Source: Akebia trifoliata
Taxonomy: Eukaryota; Streptophyta; Magnoliopsida; Ranunculales; Lardizabalaceae
Assembly (NCBI GenBank): GCA_017979445.1
Contig: CM030707.1
Location: forward strand, 21,458,586 to 21,522,585
Direction: 5' to 3'
Length of the DNA stretch: 64,000 nt
In this document: positions 49,746 through 61,592 of the stretch, one piece after another
How the letters are laid out: every line of letters starts with the position of its first letter
Numbering within the stretch: position 1 is the first letter of the stretch
Notes under the pieces: generated by a model
What the model was told of the DNA's origin: nothing
The model's database searches: none
What the model saw: only the letters and a program-made list of their open reading frames with translations
Translations under genes and position numbers: made by a program

Positions 49746-50273
49746 TCACTCATGCATATTAACGAGCTAAAAAAAAAGATTTTCATCAAAAAAAAAATTC
49801 CTTTTAAAAGTCTATGGCTTCTCGTCCCAACCACCATCATTTTGTCCTCCATTCATATGTCAATTTGAATATTTCATTGTTTAGGGTCATCCCAAATAAT
49901 CCGAGTTTAAATCATAGAAAGTGATACTCCAAAATAACATACTCACAATCAATGCAAATAATGCTAAGAGAAGAAAATACAACCCAAAAATATAAAATAA
50001 ACTAGATAAAAAAATGGGTCAACAATCATTATTTCATATCATTACCCTCTTGAAATCCTGCTTTATTTAAGGTCATTCCGAGTGACCCTAGATTGAACCA
50101 TAAAAAAATGTGTCAAAACAAAATATTCACCATTCAAACAAGTAATCAATAATCGAGCAAAAAAGAATGATAAAAAATAAAAATAAACAAATAACTAAAA
50201 ATAAAATAAAAAACTAGGTCGTTTCTGGCAATGCTTCCCATACTTTGGGCTTTTCAAGTCTGATCCTCAATAA

Positions 50274-50291
50274 TCCCCAGTGGAGTCGCCA
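50274..50291 (-). other. primer binding site, element Z
   Basis: Minus strand TGGCGACTCCACTGGGGA, one base from the LTR end. Confidence 0.8.
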
Positions 50292-50292
50292 C

Positions 50293-52131
50293 TGAAAGCG
50301 CCCTCGATCCACAGGATGTGCGAATCCGCTTTTGATTTTTGAGGTTTGGGAGTCGCCACCTAGTTATTGCGATATAGGAACCGAGCATTGACTCTAAATA
50401 GATAAAAACAACTAATCTATGAATAAAAATAAACTATTGTCCGGGGATCACGTTACGGGGTTGGAAGGTGTTAGGCACCAACCCCACCTGGCAAACGTCG
50501 ATTTCTACTATTTCTCAAAAAAGGATTATATTGCTAAAGACCTAAAATAAATAAATAAATAAATAAGTAAAAAGTATACCTGGATGATTGCAACGACTTG
50601 TTCCCTCAATGCTAGCGGGGAGCGTCCTTGTACGAGTTTCCTTGTTTTTCCTCTGTTACGGGATCTGCTTTAAATCTCCAAGTTGAGGTGTCTTCTTCTT
50701 AGATTTGAGTAATTTTTATATTTTTTGGTATTTTTCGAGTAAAAGTTGGGATTTGGATGATAGGTAGGGAGTTAAGACTTCAAAATTAGGGTTTGGAGAA
50801 GGCTAAAGAGACTTTTTGACCTACTTTTTCTAGGATTTACTTTGACCTACGAGATTAGGTTGTAGAAGCTCCTATTTATAGATTTTTTTGGAAGAATTAG
50901 GATTTGATTTAAGTCTTATTTGATTGACTAGGTTTCTTTAGATTAAGATTTTAATCAGGGTTTTGACTTAAGTCTTATGAGATTAACTTGGTCTTTTAAA
51001 TTAGATTTTAATTCTTACATACAATGAAAGAATATACACTATGTGAAAATTGAAAAATTCGACATAAAAATTTGACAGGCAAGGCCCACAAATTTTAGAA
51101 ACTGAATTTTGACGGTCTAGGAACATTGAAATTCTTGATGTTCCCAGATTTGATGGCTTAGAGCTGTCAAATTTCTCTCATCCTTCATTAATTTGACAGT
51201 TTCGGCCCGTTGAAAAATAAAATTTGACAATGAAAAATTCAACGCCAATTCAACCTCTTGGTCCGTCGAATTTTATGAAATTTGATGGCCCAAGACCAGC
51301 AAATTTGGGCTTTTTTTAGATTGTGATATTTTTATTTTTGGAGAATCCCCCTTAATTATATTTTAATTCTTTAGGCCTCCAGATGGAGGGGTCTTTTAAT
51401 AAATATCAAGGGGCTCCATTTAAATAAGTGAGCAACCATCAACAATTTTGCCTGAGGGCTTGATTGATTAATTTTCTTCGTTCAGATTTTTAAATTAATT
51501 TTATTAAGATTTCACTTTACGTTAGTTAATGTTTTATTTATTAAATTTAAAATTTAAAATTTTTTTAATTGAAAAATTATCGTTTTGCCCCGAAGAAGAC
51601 TTTTGTGTTGAGGAGTCATTTTTTGATGTTTTGCAATGTTTTGAAATTGATTTTTCGTAAGAAGATATGATTATCGATTTGTGTTATTTATGAATTTTTT
51701 TTTGTATGAAATGATTGTGAACCCTATGAGGGACATTTTCGTAATTTTATCGAATTTGGTGAAAATTGACGGAATAATTTATTGATTTCTATTTGTTATT
51801 TTATGTGTTCGAAAGGATTTTCCTAAGCGTAATGTGGGCACTAAGGATGTTTTGATGTTAGGGGTATTCTGGTAATTTGGTCATTTTTTTAGTGATTTTT
51901 ATTGTAAATATTCATTTTGTCTGGAAAAATGATGATTTTTATGTTTTGGGTCATATTTTCTTAGCGTAGCGTGGTTTCTATAGTTTTGTTAGTTTGAAAT
52001 ACCTCATCTGAATTTTTGAAACATATCTAGCAACAAAATAGAGTATTGGAATATCCATCTATCATTGGGAACCGTTGCAATCGGGTTGACGAGTTAATTA
52101 ATCAGGTGAGTACAAAAATGGGGTGTCTACA
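50293..52131 (-). repeat. 5' LTR of element Z
   Basis: TGAAAGCGCC to GGTGTCTACA on the plus strand. It is longer than the LTRs of Y, partly because of the MITE at 51037-51325. Confidence 0.88.
51037..51325. mobile_element. 289-bp CACTA-like MITE
   Basis: Starts CACTATGTGAAAATT and ends TTTTTTAGATTGTG, an imperfect inverse, with 3-bp direct repeats ATA on both sides (51034-51036, 51326-51328). A CACTA start and a 3-bp duplication are the marks of the CACTA (En/Spm) superfamily. Absent from the matching LTR positions of element Y. Its first 70 bp resemble the terminus at 57412. Confidence 0.65.
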
Positions 52132-53274
52132 CACCTTTCTTTCTTTAGAGCACAAACTGACTTCCATTTAGCTAAGTAAAATTTCTTATTCCCATCCTTG
52201 TCATTCCCCATGAATTCTCTAATTAATTTTTTTAACGGCTCTCCGACACACCTATGAATGGAGAATAGATATAGGTGTTATACTGAAATGCTTGTAATTG
52301 TGTTTTTACTCAGTTAGTTTCCCTCCTTTAGACATATATTTTACTTTCCAAGAACATAGTCTTTTTTCTATCATTTCAATCACCGGTTCCCAAATATCAT
52401 TGCTCCTATATGTTGTTCCTAATGGAAAGTAAGTGATCCTTCTGGAACTAAACATTGTGGTCCACCTAAGAAATTTTGGAACCTTTCCTACCCCAAACAT
52501 TTTGGACTTGCTTAGATTGATTCATAACCCTGATATGACCTCGATACAACATAACACATCCCTCAAGAATTTTACTTGATCTATTAAGGCATCTAAGATG
52601 ACCAAGGTATCATTTTACAAATTGTAGATACAACACTTGTAGAACATCTACCCTACTATGGAAGTCATACAAGGCCACTACATTGGATTCTTTTATCAAT
52701 AGTCTACCCAACGCCTATGCCACAATGACAAACGACATGGGTGATAGGTGATCACTTTGCCTCAAGTCTCGGGAACTCTTAAAAAAACCAGTAAGACTCC
52801 TATTGACCGAGATTGAGAAAGATGTTGAATGCATGCACTTCAAACCAATTAACTTCTCCCCAAAACTCATGCAATGTAACATGTATCTCAGGAAATCCCA
52901 ACTCACATGATCATACGCTTTGTACATATCAATTTTGCAAACTAAGCCTTTCTTCCCTTCTTTAAATAAGAGTCTATCATTCATGGAAGATCACTAACTT
53001 AAATACTTAATTACCTTTTGTGCGGCTATCAAACGTACTGATAACCTTCACTTTGTCATTCTTTATCAAAGCCTCTTGGCCTCCAAAAATACCTCGTAGA
53101 GAGTCATTGGTGTTTATTTTTTCAAGAACCCAATAGAAGGGCCACCCACTTGCATGACAGAAGAGAAAGTTGTTGAAATAGCTAATGAATCAAAGAATGA
53201 ATTATTGAAGCCAGAATCATCTAGTTGTTTCAACTCCAAGGACTTGAAATTTAAGTCATCCACAATTTGGGCAT
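52132..53274 (-). mobile_element. L1-type LINE relic, array unit 3, right part
   Basis: Resumes the LINE split at 40735. Minus strand 52984-52715 gives KIDMYKAYDHVSWDFLRYML and FFKSSRDLRQSDHLSPM, the RT palm region; 52500-52306 gives later RT. The RNase H-like part runs to 53274. Confidence 0.85.
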
Positions 53275-55905
53275 TGTAGATACACGGTTTCAAAACATTT
53301 TAAAAGATTTTGAGCTCATCTACACGGGTTTAAGAGTCACCATCATTCAATTAAAGTGTGAATGAACACCATAAAAATTGTTTTGTGAAATTTTATTTGT
53401 TTGGCTTGTAGTGACTCACATATCCAAAAGATGAAGGGAAATGATTTACTAAGAGATCTATGGTAAAGAGGTTTGGTTAAGGGACATGGAAGGTATTAGG
53501 AACCTTGTCCCATCCATCTTAAGATTATTACCAATATATGACCAAAGTTAAAGATTAAAAACTCGTTTGAGGTTTTGAAAATGAAAGAACTTATAGAGAA
53601 ACTCAAAAAGAAAAAGATCTATAATCTAATTTTAGAATATGAATAAAATAAGACAATAAACAAGTTAAAGAACAAGTGTTGCTTGCTGAATTTGTTTATG
53701 AGCCTAGGACTTTGATGAGAATTCATATAGATTTCATCTTTTAAACCCAAAGGCACTTTTAGAAAATCTATAGTCTAGTTTTAGAAGCTGAATAAAATAA
53801 GACAATAAGGAAGTTAAAACAAAAATATTGATTGCTATAATATTTTATGAGCTTAGGATTTTGATGAGAATTCATGTGAATTTCACCTTTTGGGACCTAA
53901 AGGTTTTTTTAGAAGATCTATAGTCTAATTTTAGAAAATGAATAAAATAAGAAATGAACATGTTAAAATAGAATTGTTACTTGTTGAAAAAAATTTATGA
54001 GGCTAAGATTTTGTTGAGAATCCGTGTGGATTTCATCTTCTTGAATCCAAGAGCTCATTTAAAGGGTTATGTGCTCACTTGAAAACATCTTCTTGTTGAT
54101 TTAACCTTTAGGAGGTGCTCATGAGTTGGACACCACCATGGAAAGGCTAGGGACCTTATGCATGAGATGTGTCCTCTTTGAAATTATTTTTTTTTAACTT
54201 AAGGAGTTAGGTGTAGATCTACGTAAATCTATACTTTTGTCCCTTAGCTATTTTAAAGAAAATAAATTAAATATGTATGCATGTTGTGTATGCATATAAT
54301 AGACTTATAAAGAGAAGATTACATCCAATAAGGGATTACTCTCTAGCTCTTAAGCCAATAGAAAAGAAAATAAAAATATATATTCTAGGAATTTAACTTG
54401 CAATGAAAATTAAAGAAAATAAAAGGCATGTACGTTAGGAATCTAAAACTTTGAAAGGAAATAAAGAACAAAAAAAAAATAATTATTCTAATGCTCCCAT
54501 AGACTTTATTGAGGGCTTGTAGGAGCAGATTACCTCTATAGGAGATTTTACTCTCTACCTCCAAGTCGCACTAAAACAAGATTAAGATCTACATTATTAC
54601 AAGCAAGGAGATATAATTGTAAATAGGGGAATTTATAGAAGGGGGGGTTTAGAAGAAAAATTACATTAAAAAATTAAAATTTTAACTACCCTACCTTAGT
54701 TTCTTTTTTTTTTTTTTTTCTTATTGTTTTTCTTGTTTGGATCTTCTTGGAGGTTTAGGAAAGAATTTGGACAGAGTTTAGGTAGGCTATAAAGCTTAGA
54801 AGAGAGACTTGGACAGAATTTTGAATGACTTCCTTGAACCCCCTCAAAAAGATTTGGACAGAATTTTGGACCATTTTCTACTCTTTTTTTTTTTTTCTTT
54901 TTTTTGTCTTTTTTTTTTGTCTTTTGCCTTGAATGGGGGTCTTATTTATAGGAATTTGGGGGATCCCTCGGGAAAAACTTGTCTTAAACTCTAAGGTTTC
55001 CATTTTTTGCAAATAAATCTATAGAAAAAATTCAAATGACCTCTACTCTCCTTAGATTTAAAGGTCTTTTACTCACCTAAAGTCTCACCAATCATGAGAA
55101 TCAAGAGGGTAGGATTGTAAAAGGTTCTAGTTTCAAAAGAAATTTTTGATGAGGGTAAAAGAGTCTTAGGTCTTTGGCTTTAGGTCAAATCTTAGAGAAT
55201 TAGGCTAGATGACATGTAAATATAAATGAGGATTTTGGATATTAGGGTCATCTAGCTCAATTAACTCTCTAACTACTTAAGATTAATTTAGTCTTTTCTC
55301 AAAAGTTTTAGAGAATGCTATGAGTTGCGTAAAGTTGTCAAAACTTCTAGAACTTAGTCTAATTATATTAACTCTTTTAGGATTAAGGATATACTTAGGG
55401 GGCATAAATGTAAACTACCTAGATTAGGCTCTAACCACTTGGGGTTAGGGTAGTACTTACACTCATGTGGGGACCAAATTGACCCAAGGTCTTTGTTAGA
55501 AGAAAATGGGGATTTACTAAAGAACCTTGGTAATGGGTTTAATAGAGAATTAGGTTGTGGGTAAAAAGGTAAAATGGAGGCTTTCTTGAGGGAAAAATTA
55601 ATCAAAATGAGGATTAAAGGGTAATTAGCCTTAATAAAATTCAAGTGCACATAGGACTCATAACTGCCTAACATAATTGGCCTTACCAGTAAAAATTTTA
55701 CTTCTAGCCGTTAGTCACCTCCATATAAAGTAAAAATTTAATTTGGTCGTTGGTCACCTATAGTCAGGGTAAAAAATGTTGTAAATTGTCTGGCTGCTCT
55801 TGTTAGGGTCTTTGAGCCCACTTGAAAATCAACTTAAGTTAAATCCTTTCTCAGAAGGTTTTTTAATGTTCTCAGGCTCAGCTAAGACAAAATGAGGTGT
55901 CTACA
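53275..55905 (-). mobile_element. solo LTR (family B), copy in unit 3
   Basis: TGTAGATACACGG to GGTGTCTACA. The left flank is ggcat; the right flank has decayed to agtgt. About 2.63 kb, no coding sequence. Confidence 0.8.
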
Positions 55906-57209
55906 AGTGTAACTTATTTGAAACAAAGGGATTGGTGAGAAGGCTAAGTTTGGATTGATTGTCGATTACATTCTTGAGGATTAAGAAGGGAAAAAAATAG
56001 ATATGAGTCAAAAAGAAGGATTTTGCTAACGTGCACACGTTAAAGTGTAATAAATACACTTTGGAAATTTGATTTTGTACCAAAAATGCCCTTTAAAAAA
56101 TATCTTTTACCAAAATACCCTCCAATTTCAATTTCCAAAGTGTATTTATAGCACTTTAACACTTTGACCTGAGGGCACACGTTCAAAAGACCCAAAAACA
56201 ATACCAAACTATTGCCAAACTTGGATGAATCATAGATTTCATTCTCAATATTTGAGAAAGCAAGAAGATCAAAGATATTTCTGAGGAAAGAAGGTGAGTG
56301 AATAGAACACCAAGCCATTGCCAAACTTGTTCTGATCATGGATTAAATTCTTGACAATTGAGAAAGCAATATATCAAAGATTTAGCATTGGCGCAAACTA
56401 CTGAATTTATAATTAAATATTTTTTATTTATATTTGATTTGATTATTGCTTGAGTACAAGATCCGCAGGATCAGATCCCCAAACGCAATAAAAAATATAT
56501 AACCATCACCATCTTGGTGAAACTTACAAATAGACCAAATAACTACAAATATCTTTACATCATCACCAATCACTTCCTACAATTCCCCCTCCTTAAAAAA
56601 AATTAATAAATAAATGTAAAATAAAATGTAACCTACAAAAGTAAGGTGCTAACTGCTGCATTTGAATTCAAAAACACCATTTTGTGGTGTGGTTTTTTTT
56701 TTAGCCATGATCTCTTCAACTCATCTTCTGTTGAGCAATCTACATAAGGTGATAAAAACCCATCAAACAATGTTGAGTGACTTCATAGACAAATTGGATT
56801 AGAGAAATACTAGAACAACCGTTGAGATAAATCAAGATTGAGACTTGCAATGTTCCAGCTATGGCTGCAATCTGCTATGATGAAAGAAATAAGAGGGAAA
56901 GGTTCAAATTGGATTTAAAAAGAGAATTAGAAAAACAGCCAAATTGAAATAACTCCACAAAACATGTTTTGTGTTTTTTTTTTTTTTCAAGGATACACTG
57001 CTTGTTTTTCTTCCCAATCTTGTTTGCTGCTTTTTTTTGTAACTAGTTGTGTGATCTCGTTATCTTCTTGTCAAGATAGTAATAATCCCAAAAGAAAATT
57101 TCTAGTTTTTCAGAGAACAACAATTGGACAACAAACACCATATAGGGTCTCCTACCGGGACAAATGAATCGAAGTAGAGGACTACCAACGCAGAATAAGG
57201 CCATCTTCA
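55906..57209. other. array spacer C and HSF 3' flank, unit 3
   Basis: Homologous to 4053-5089 and 18530-20172. It contains a 230-bp stretch (about 56775-57090) that unit 2 also has but unit 0 has lost. No gene. Confidence 0.65.
56018..56192. mobile_element. spacer C MITE, unit 3 copy
   Basis: Same element as 4165-4339, flanked by caaaaagaa and caaaaacaa. Confidence 0.7.
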
Positions 57210-57411
57210 TTACTTCGGGCCGTAACCCAAATAACCCAATTGATCAGCCAAGACATTCACATCTTCATCGTCACCTTCGGCATCTGGAATACCCGTTTCT
57301 TCCCCACACCTCTCATTCAATAATTCTTCCCAAAACACCCTCTTCAAGTGCTTTTATTTTAACTCTTAAGTTCCGATTCTTCCTCTCCTTGTGATTCCTC
57401 CCGCTTTCTAG
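57210..57411 (-). pseudogene. HSFA2-like copy 3, C-terminal fragment
   Basis: About 200 bp match the last part of HSFA2 exon 2 on the minus strand: the stop codon, the export-signal region ([11 protein letters not shown]) and the AHA region. Two single-base insertions relative to 5090-5290 (in 'acaccctcttc' and 'gcttttattt') break the frame. Homology stops where CACTACGTG begins. Dead fragment. Confidence 0.88.
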
Positions 57412-57490
57412 CACTACGTGAAAATTCTGAATTTTAATATAAAAAAATTTGTTGGCCTGGCCCGACGAATTTTAAAACTCAGAAACCACG
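57412..57490 (+). mobile_element. CACTA-like terminus cutting HSF copy 3
   Basis: Starts CACTACGTGAAAATTCTG exactly where HSF homology ends. Over about 70 bp it resembles the start of the MITE at 51037, including AAATTTG, GGCCC and AAATTTTA phrases at matching spacing. The opposite end was not found by eye in the window, so the extent is unknown; the gene fragments that follow to about 61600 may be its cargo. Confidence 0.5.
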
Positions 57491-57499
57491 GCCCGTGGA

Positions 57500-57700
57500 T
57501 CACGTTTCCAGTCTCACTCTCACGGTCTCTCTCTCGATCTCATCTCTCTCACTGTATCTCTTTCTCTGTCTCTCACTGTACTCTCGAACGACCTCGCTCT
57601 TTCTCTCTCTTGATTGATCGATCTCTCCATCTCTCTCTCGATCGATCGTCCTCTCCATCTCTCTCTCACAGTCTCTCTCAAAGTGACCTATCGACTTCAA
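57500..57700. repeat. CT-rich microsatellite with GATCGATC interruptions
   Basis: CTCTCT runs broken by CGATCGATC-type segments. The 124-codon plus frame and the minus frame here are low-complexity artefacts. Confidence 0.85.
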
Positions 57701-58149
57701 TCCGCAAAGGTTTTGTTTTTTTTAAGTTCTCAATCTATTTTTGGCTTTTCTGCGTTAATAGAGGTATCAATCATCTTTTTGAGGGCAACTGATGTTCCAA
57801 TACTTAACCAAGCCAAGTTCAAGGTATTTATTTCCTTTCCAAATTCATATTTTTCTGTATATCATCATGATTCATGATTGAGGTTTACTTTTGCTTCCAA
57901 TTTTCTTAAGCTATTTAAGAAGTTGGAATGCTTGAACTTAATTTTTGGAACCCTAGAATCATTTATTTCTCGATTTGATAGTTGCAAGTTGCAACAATCG
58001 AAAACCCTGGATAGATTCCAACAAAGTTTCATTATTCACTTTAATTCTGAAAAAATTTTTGAATGCTAACCTTGATTAGATTAAAAAAATGGTTAATTAA
58101 TCCGATTGTGGCAATTAGCTGATCAGATTAAATTGATCTTGAAAATCTT

Positions 58150-58798
58150 CCAGACTGGATCATTAGAAATTTCATTAATAATGTGCTTATGCCTGCTAAT
58201 AACTATTGGATTGGTTTTGTGCACTTTGCCGAGAGGTCTAGTGCCATGAAAGCACTCAAAAACACTGAGAAATATGAAGTAGATGGTGACTATTATTTAA
58301 TAGATCTTACATTGTTTTTTTTTTAATTCTCTTTTTTAAGTGACTGATAGATGAAGTTGGTTGGGTTTTATTCTCATTGACAAGGCAACTTCTCGAGTGT
58401 TCTCTTGCAAAGCCACAAGCCAATCTGAAATCTAATGGAGGACTCAATTCGCACAAGTCTTCTTTGCTTCCAAGCTATCCACCTCGAATGGGGTATGGGT
58501 TGGCAGGTGGTGCCTATGGTGGCATGGGTGCAGGGTATGGTGGTGCAAGCTTGGCTCAGGTTATTTTTTTTAGCTCATTAACAAAAGTTGTAGCACAGTT
58601 TCTATTTGAATGTAAATAAATGGTAACTTGTGATTCCACTTGGGACACATCCAAGTGGAGTACTATTATGTGTTTTTTACATTTCTGATCTTGAATTATG
58701 TTTATTTTGCAGCCATTGATATATGGCAGGGGGCCCACTCCTGCTGGCATGGCAATGATGCCAATGCTTTTGCTTGATGGACGGATCGGATATGTCCG
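58150..58798 (+). pseudogene. hnRNP-Q/LIF2-like RNA-binding protein, three-exon fragment
   Basis: Three exon-like blocks are readable. The end of an RRM domain at about 58150-58285 gives WIGFVHFAERSSAMKALKN, then TEKYEVDG with the RNP1-type G-F-V-H-F. 58385-58559 gives QLLECSLAKPQANLK, then LLPSYPPRMGYGLAGGAYGG. 58713-58798 gives PLIYGRGPTPAGMAMMPMLL, then DGRIGYV. These match the third RRM and Gly/Tyr-rich tail of plant hnRNP-Q-like proteins (LIF2 family), which bind RNA in the nucleus. Upstream RRMs are absent. The splice site before the second block appears shifted by one base (caag then gc). What follows is an acyl-CoA reductase, not the rest of this gene. Fragment, probably captured. Confidence 0.75.
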
Positions 58799-58880
58799 GT
58801 GAGCACGTAGATTTTCATTTTATTTGATGACGGATCATGTCTATGTCCGGTGAGCACGTAGATTTTCATTTTCACATGTC
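58785..58880 (+). repeat. short tandem duplication after the last hnRNP-Q exon
   Basis: About 50 bp containing 'tatgtccggtgagcacgtag' and 'attttcattt' occur twice in succession (from about 58783 and 58832). Confidence 0.75.
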
Positions 58881-59047
58881 TATTCATACAATTTATCACA
58901 TCTTATGCCTTTGCCTCACTCACTCCACATGGGAGAAAGGCATGTAGTCAATGTTTCCATGGTCTGATCCAGTGACACAGACCACTGACAGTTATAGATA
59001 TTAACATGGTCTTATAATTTTTTGATTGGATTTTATCATATTTGCAG

Positions 59048-60208
59048 TTCTTACTGAGAAGATTTTAAGGACTGTGCCTGAGGTGTATAAGATTTTTTTA
59101 TTGATGAGGGCAAAAAGCAATGATGAAGCAATGGGGAGATTGAAGATTGAAGTAATTTTTTGTAGATGATTTCATCTTATATATATAAACTCAAATTGAC
59201 TTCTTAATTTCTTAATGCTCTAAATATCATGCATGTATTACAATGTGGTTTTGTTGTTTAGATCATAAACACACAACTTTTCAAGTCTTTCCGACAAACC
59301 CATGGAAACTCCTACGAGTCTTTCATGCTCAACAAGTTGGTTCCTGTGGCGGGAAATGTTCATGAATCCAATCTTGGAATCGAAACAGACTTAGTTGATG
59401 AGATTGCAAATGAAGTAGATATAATTGTAAATTCAGCAGCGAATACAAATTTCCATGAGAGGTCTGTCCAATATATCCTTGAGTATATATGCTTGTGTTC
59501 ATGATGATTTTAGTCTCATTTTGGTTCTTATAAAAGTGAAGGTATGATGTTGCTCTGGACATAAACACGAGAGGACCTTGTCAGCTTATGAACTTCGCAA
59601 AGAAGTGCAAGAAACTTAAGCTCTTCTTGCATGTATCAACTGGTAAGTAAATGTGAGCATATGAAACTACTCGTAGATCACATAAATAAAACCACCAAGG
59701 CAATAATAGACCCACCAACCCTACCAAGTACGTACGATAGATCACCAACCACAATCCAACATCGTTATCTAATCTTCTATCTTCACTTAATACAATATTG
59801 TGATGGAAGCACGATTCCCCTCGTGCAGCCTATGATTACTTTTCAAAGTAATGAAGTGGATTTAAAGATGAAAGATTTGGGTTTAGGGAGGTGATGGCAT
59901 TTCTATCTTTCTTTATTTATTTCTTTATTTCTTTAGTTTTTTTCAATTTTCTTCATGAGTATTTATTGGAAAACACACACAAAACAAAAAACTTGAAATG
60001 AAATGGGCATGTATTTGTGATGGAAATATATATATTGGTCTTCACAGGGCAAGAATCTATGGTTGGCAAGACACTAACATATTTACAAAGGCCATGGGTG
60101 AGATGATGATAGACAACATGAGAGGGAAATACCTGTAGTCATCGTCCGTCCCAGCATTATCGAGAGCACTTATAGAGAGCCCTTCCCTGGATGGATAGAA
60201 GGAAACAG
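59048..60208 (+). pseudogene. alcohol-forming fatty acyl-CoA reductase, internal fragment
   Basis: The enzyme family reduces fatty acyl-CoA to fatty alcohol for wax, suberin or pollen wall. Exon-like blocks with GT-AG borders: 59048-59151 (LTEKILRTVPEVYKIFLLMR), 59262-59461 (FMLNKLVPVAGNV, then IVNSAANTNFHER), 59542-59642 ([20 protein letters not shown], then LFLHVSTG), about 59827-59890 (NEVDLKMKDLGLGR) and 60048-60208 ([19 protein letters not shown], then [19 protein letters not shown]). The first exon with the GxxGxxG nucleotide-binding turn and the C-terminal half are missing, and so is the AYVNG region. The catalytic Y of the YxxxK motif is N (NIFTK). A one-base loss near 60129 shifts the frame before PVVIVRPS. 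Not functional. Confidence 0.85.
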
Positions 60209-61106
60209 GTATTGGTACCGAAACCATGCATGCACAACATGAAAGTATATTGTTTTGCTTCTCGAGTAATATTGTTTATTCTTTTATCTTCACTTGTAAG
60301 CCAAGGTAGGGTAGGCTTTTATGATTATTAGAAGATATCATGGCATGTTGGGTCATGACTTTTGCCAAGTTAAACACATTTTTCTGTTTCTTTTGAAAAT
60401 ATCCTATTCACCCCTATGACAAGTTATTACCAAATGGAGTATAAACAATATACCACAAATTTAGTTAACAAAATACAAGGCTCAAGTATGAAGATTAGGA
60501 TCATCAGGAGTTTTTCTACCTTCTCAACTATTTGATTTACAATGGTTGACCAAAAAAACTACATTTCAATTCTATTTTAAAAATAGAAGTAAATACATCA
60601 AAAAATTCGATCAAAAACTGGCTTTTTTTACTTGTTCATCCAAGCATTAAATTATTGGAGATGACCATCTTGTGGAATCCCATATTGTCACCATCATGTG
60701 ATCAACTAGATCCCCAAAATGCCTAGTACATTGGTCAATTAAAACCTCAAACATTCGACGAATCAAATGATCTTAATTAAAACTTATAGAATCCCATAGG
60801 ATTCTCATGTTAAAGGTTTATTGTAAATACATATAGAAAAATCGTAACAAGCCTCATGCAGTGATGTCAAAATTATGTGACCAATCATACATTAAATAGG
60901 TGAAAACAGTGAGGATCTTTTGCATGATTCTCTAATAGGTGCCAACACATACTCACATACCATGAGATCAACTTGCTCTTGATGGAAAAACTCGTATTAG
61001 TAAAAAAGATCATTGTACTTGTGAGGGCTGTGGAGATAGGAGAATAAGTTTTCCCCAAGCTCACTTTTTATAGTCCTAGAAAAAATTATAGGTTTACTAG
61101 AATCTG
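60209..61106. other. unassigned 0.9 kb
   Basis: AT-rich, no long frame and no recognised repeat. Lies between the reductase and MBD fragments. Confidence 0.4.
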
Positions 61107-61160
61107 ATGCAGCTGCAACATTCAGGGCTTTTTCATAGCTATACTTATTATTTTGTGCAG

Positions 61161-61592
61161 TTTTACTATGATCCAATTGAAGACCATCAATTTAGGTCAT
61201 TGAAAGAGGTGAAATTTTACGTGAAAACAGGAATTCATCCATTCAAGGGGAAGAAAAAGAATGCTAAAGCTAACATTGTGGTGAGCTAAAGAATAACTCT
61301 TTATTTTTTAGTAGATCCATCAAGAATTTGCTCCTTTTATGGTTTCTAACTGGCATGCAGTAGTGTTTCCTTTACAGTCTTTGGATAACTCTAAGCCCTG
61401 TGAAGCAAATGGATTAAATTGGAACATATGAACAGGCAAATAGCGTCTTCAGACTTTGACTCTGTCAAAAAGGTAAGATGGGTTATTACCAGTGATACTG
61501 AAAGATCAAAGTTGGCATTTGTTGGTGATGAAAGGGTTCTGGATTCCTGGAATCGTGAATGGGCTACAGCTTTTGTGTCTTTTCCCCGTTGA
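61161..61592 (+). pseudogene. methyl-CpG-binding-domain (MBD) protein fragment
   Basis: An exon-like block at 61161-61280 (AG before, GT after, 40 codons) reads FYYDPIEDHQFRSLKEVKFY, then VKTGIHPFKGKKKN. This resembles the second half of a plant MBD (KYYxDP..G..FRSxKEV..YLxTG). A second block at 61428-61592 contains KVRWVITSDTERS, then VLDSWNREWATAFVSF, similar to the segment that follows the domain in several plant MBD proteins. The N-terminal half of the domain is not present, and the second block ends in a stop. The two blocks are in order and on the same strand, so I read them as one captured or decayed gene piece. Family assignment is by eye and moderate. Confidence 0.5.

Larger units (their letters stand above)
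40736..52131 (-). mobile_element. Tat/Ogre-like Gypsy element Z with nested insertions
   Basis: Flanked by perfect 5-bp repeats cacct (40731-40735, 52132-52136) in LINE sequence. Same family and orientation as element Y: LTRs ending TGTCTACA on the plus strand, primer site at 50274-50291, polypurine tract at 41421-41435, integrase remnant at about 47230-46740. It carries an inverted solo LTR (43908-45684) and a small CACTA-like MITE in its 5' LTR (51037-51325). Gag and reverse transcriptase are not recognisable. Non-autonomous. Confidence 0.85.

Noticed and set aside
57418..57792. 124-codon plus-strand frame
   Set aside because: Serine/leucine-rich text over a CT microsatellite; no family.
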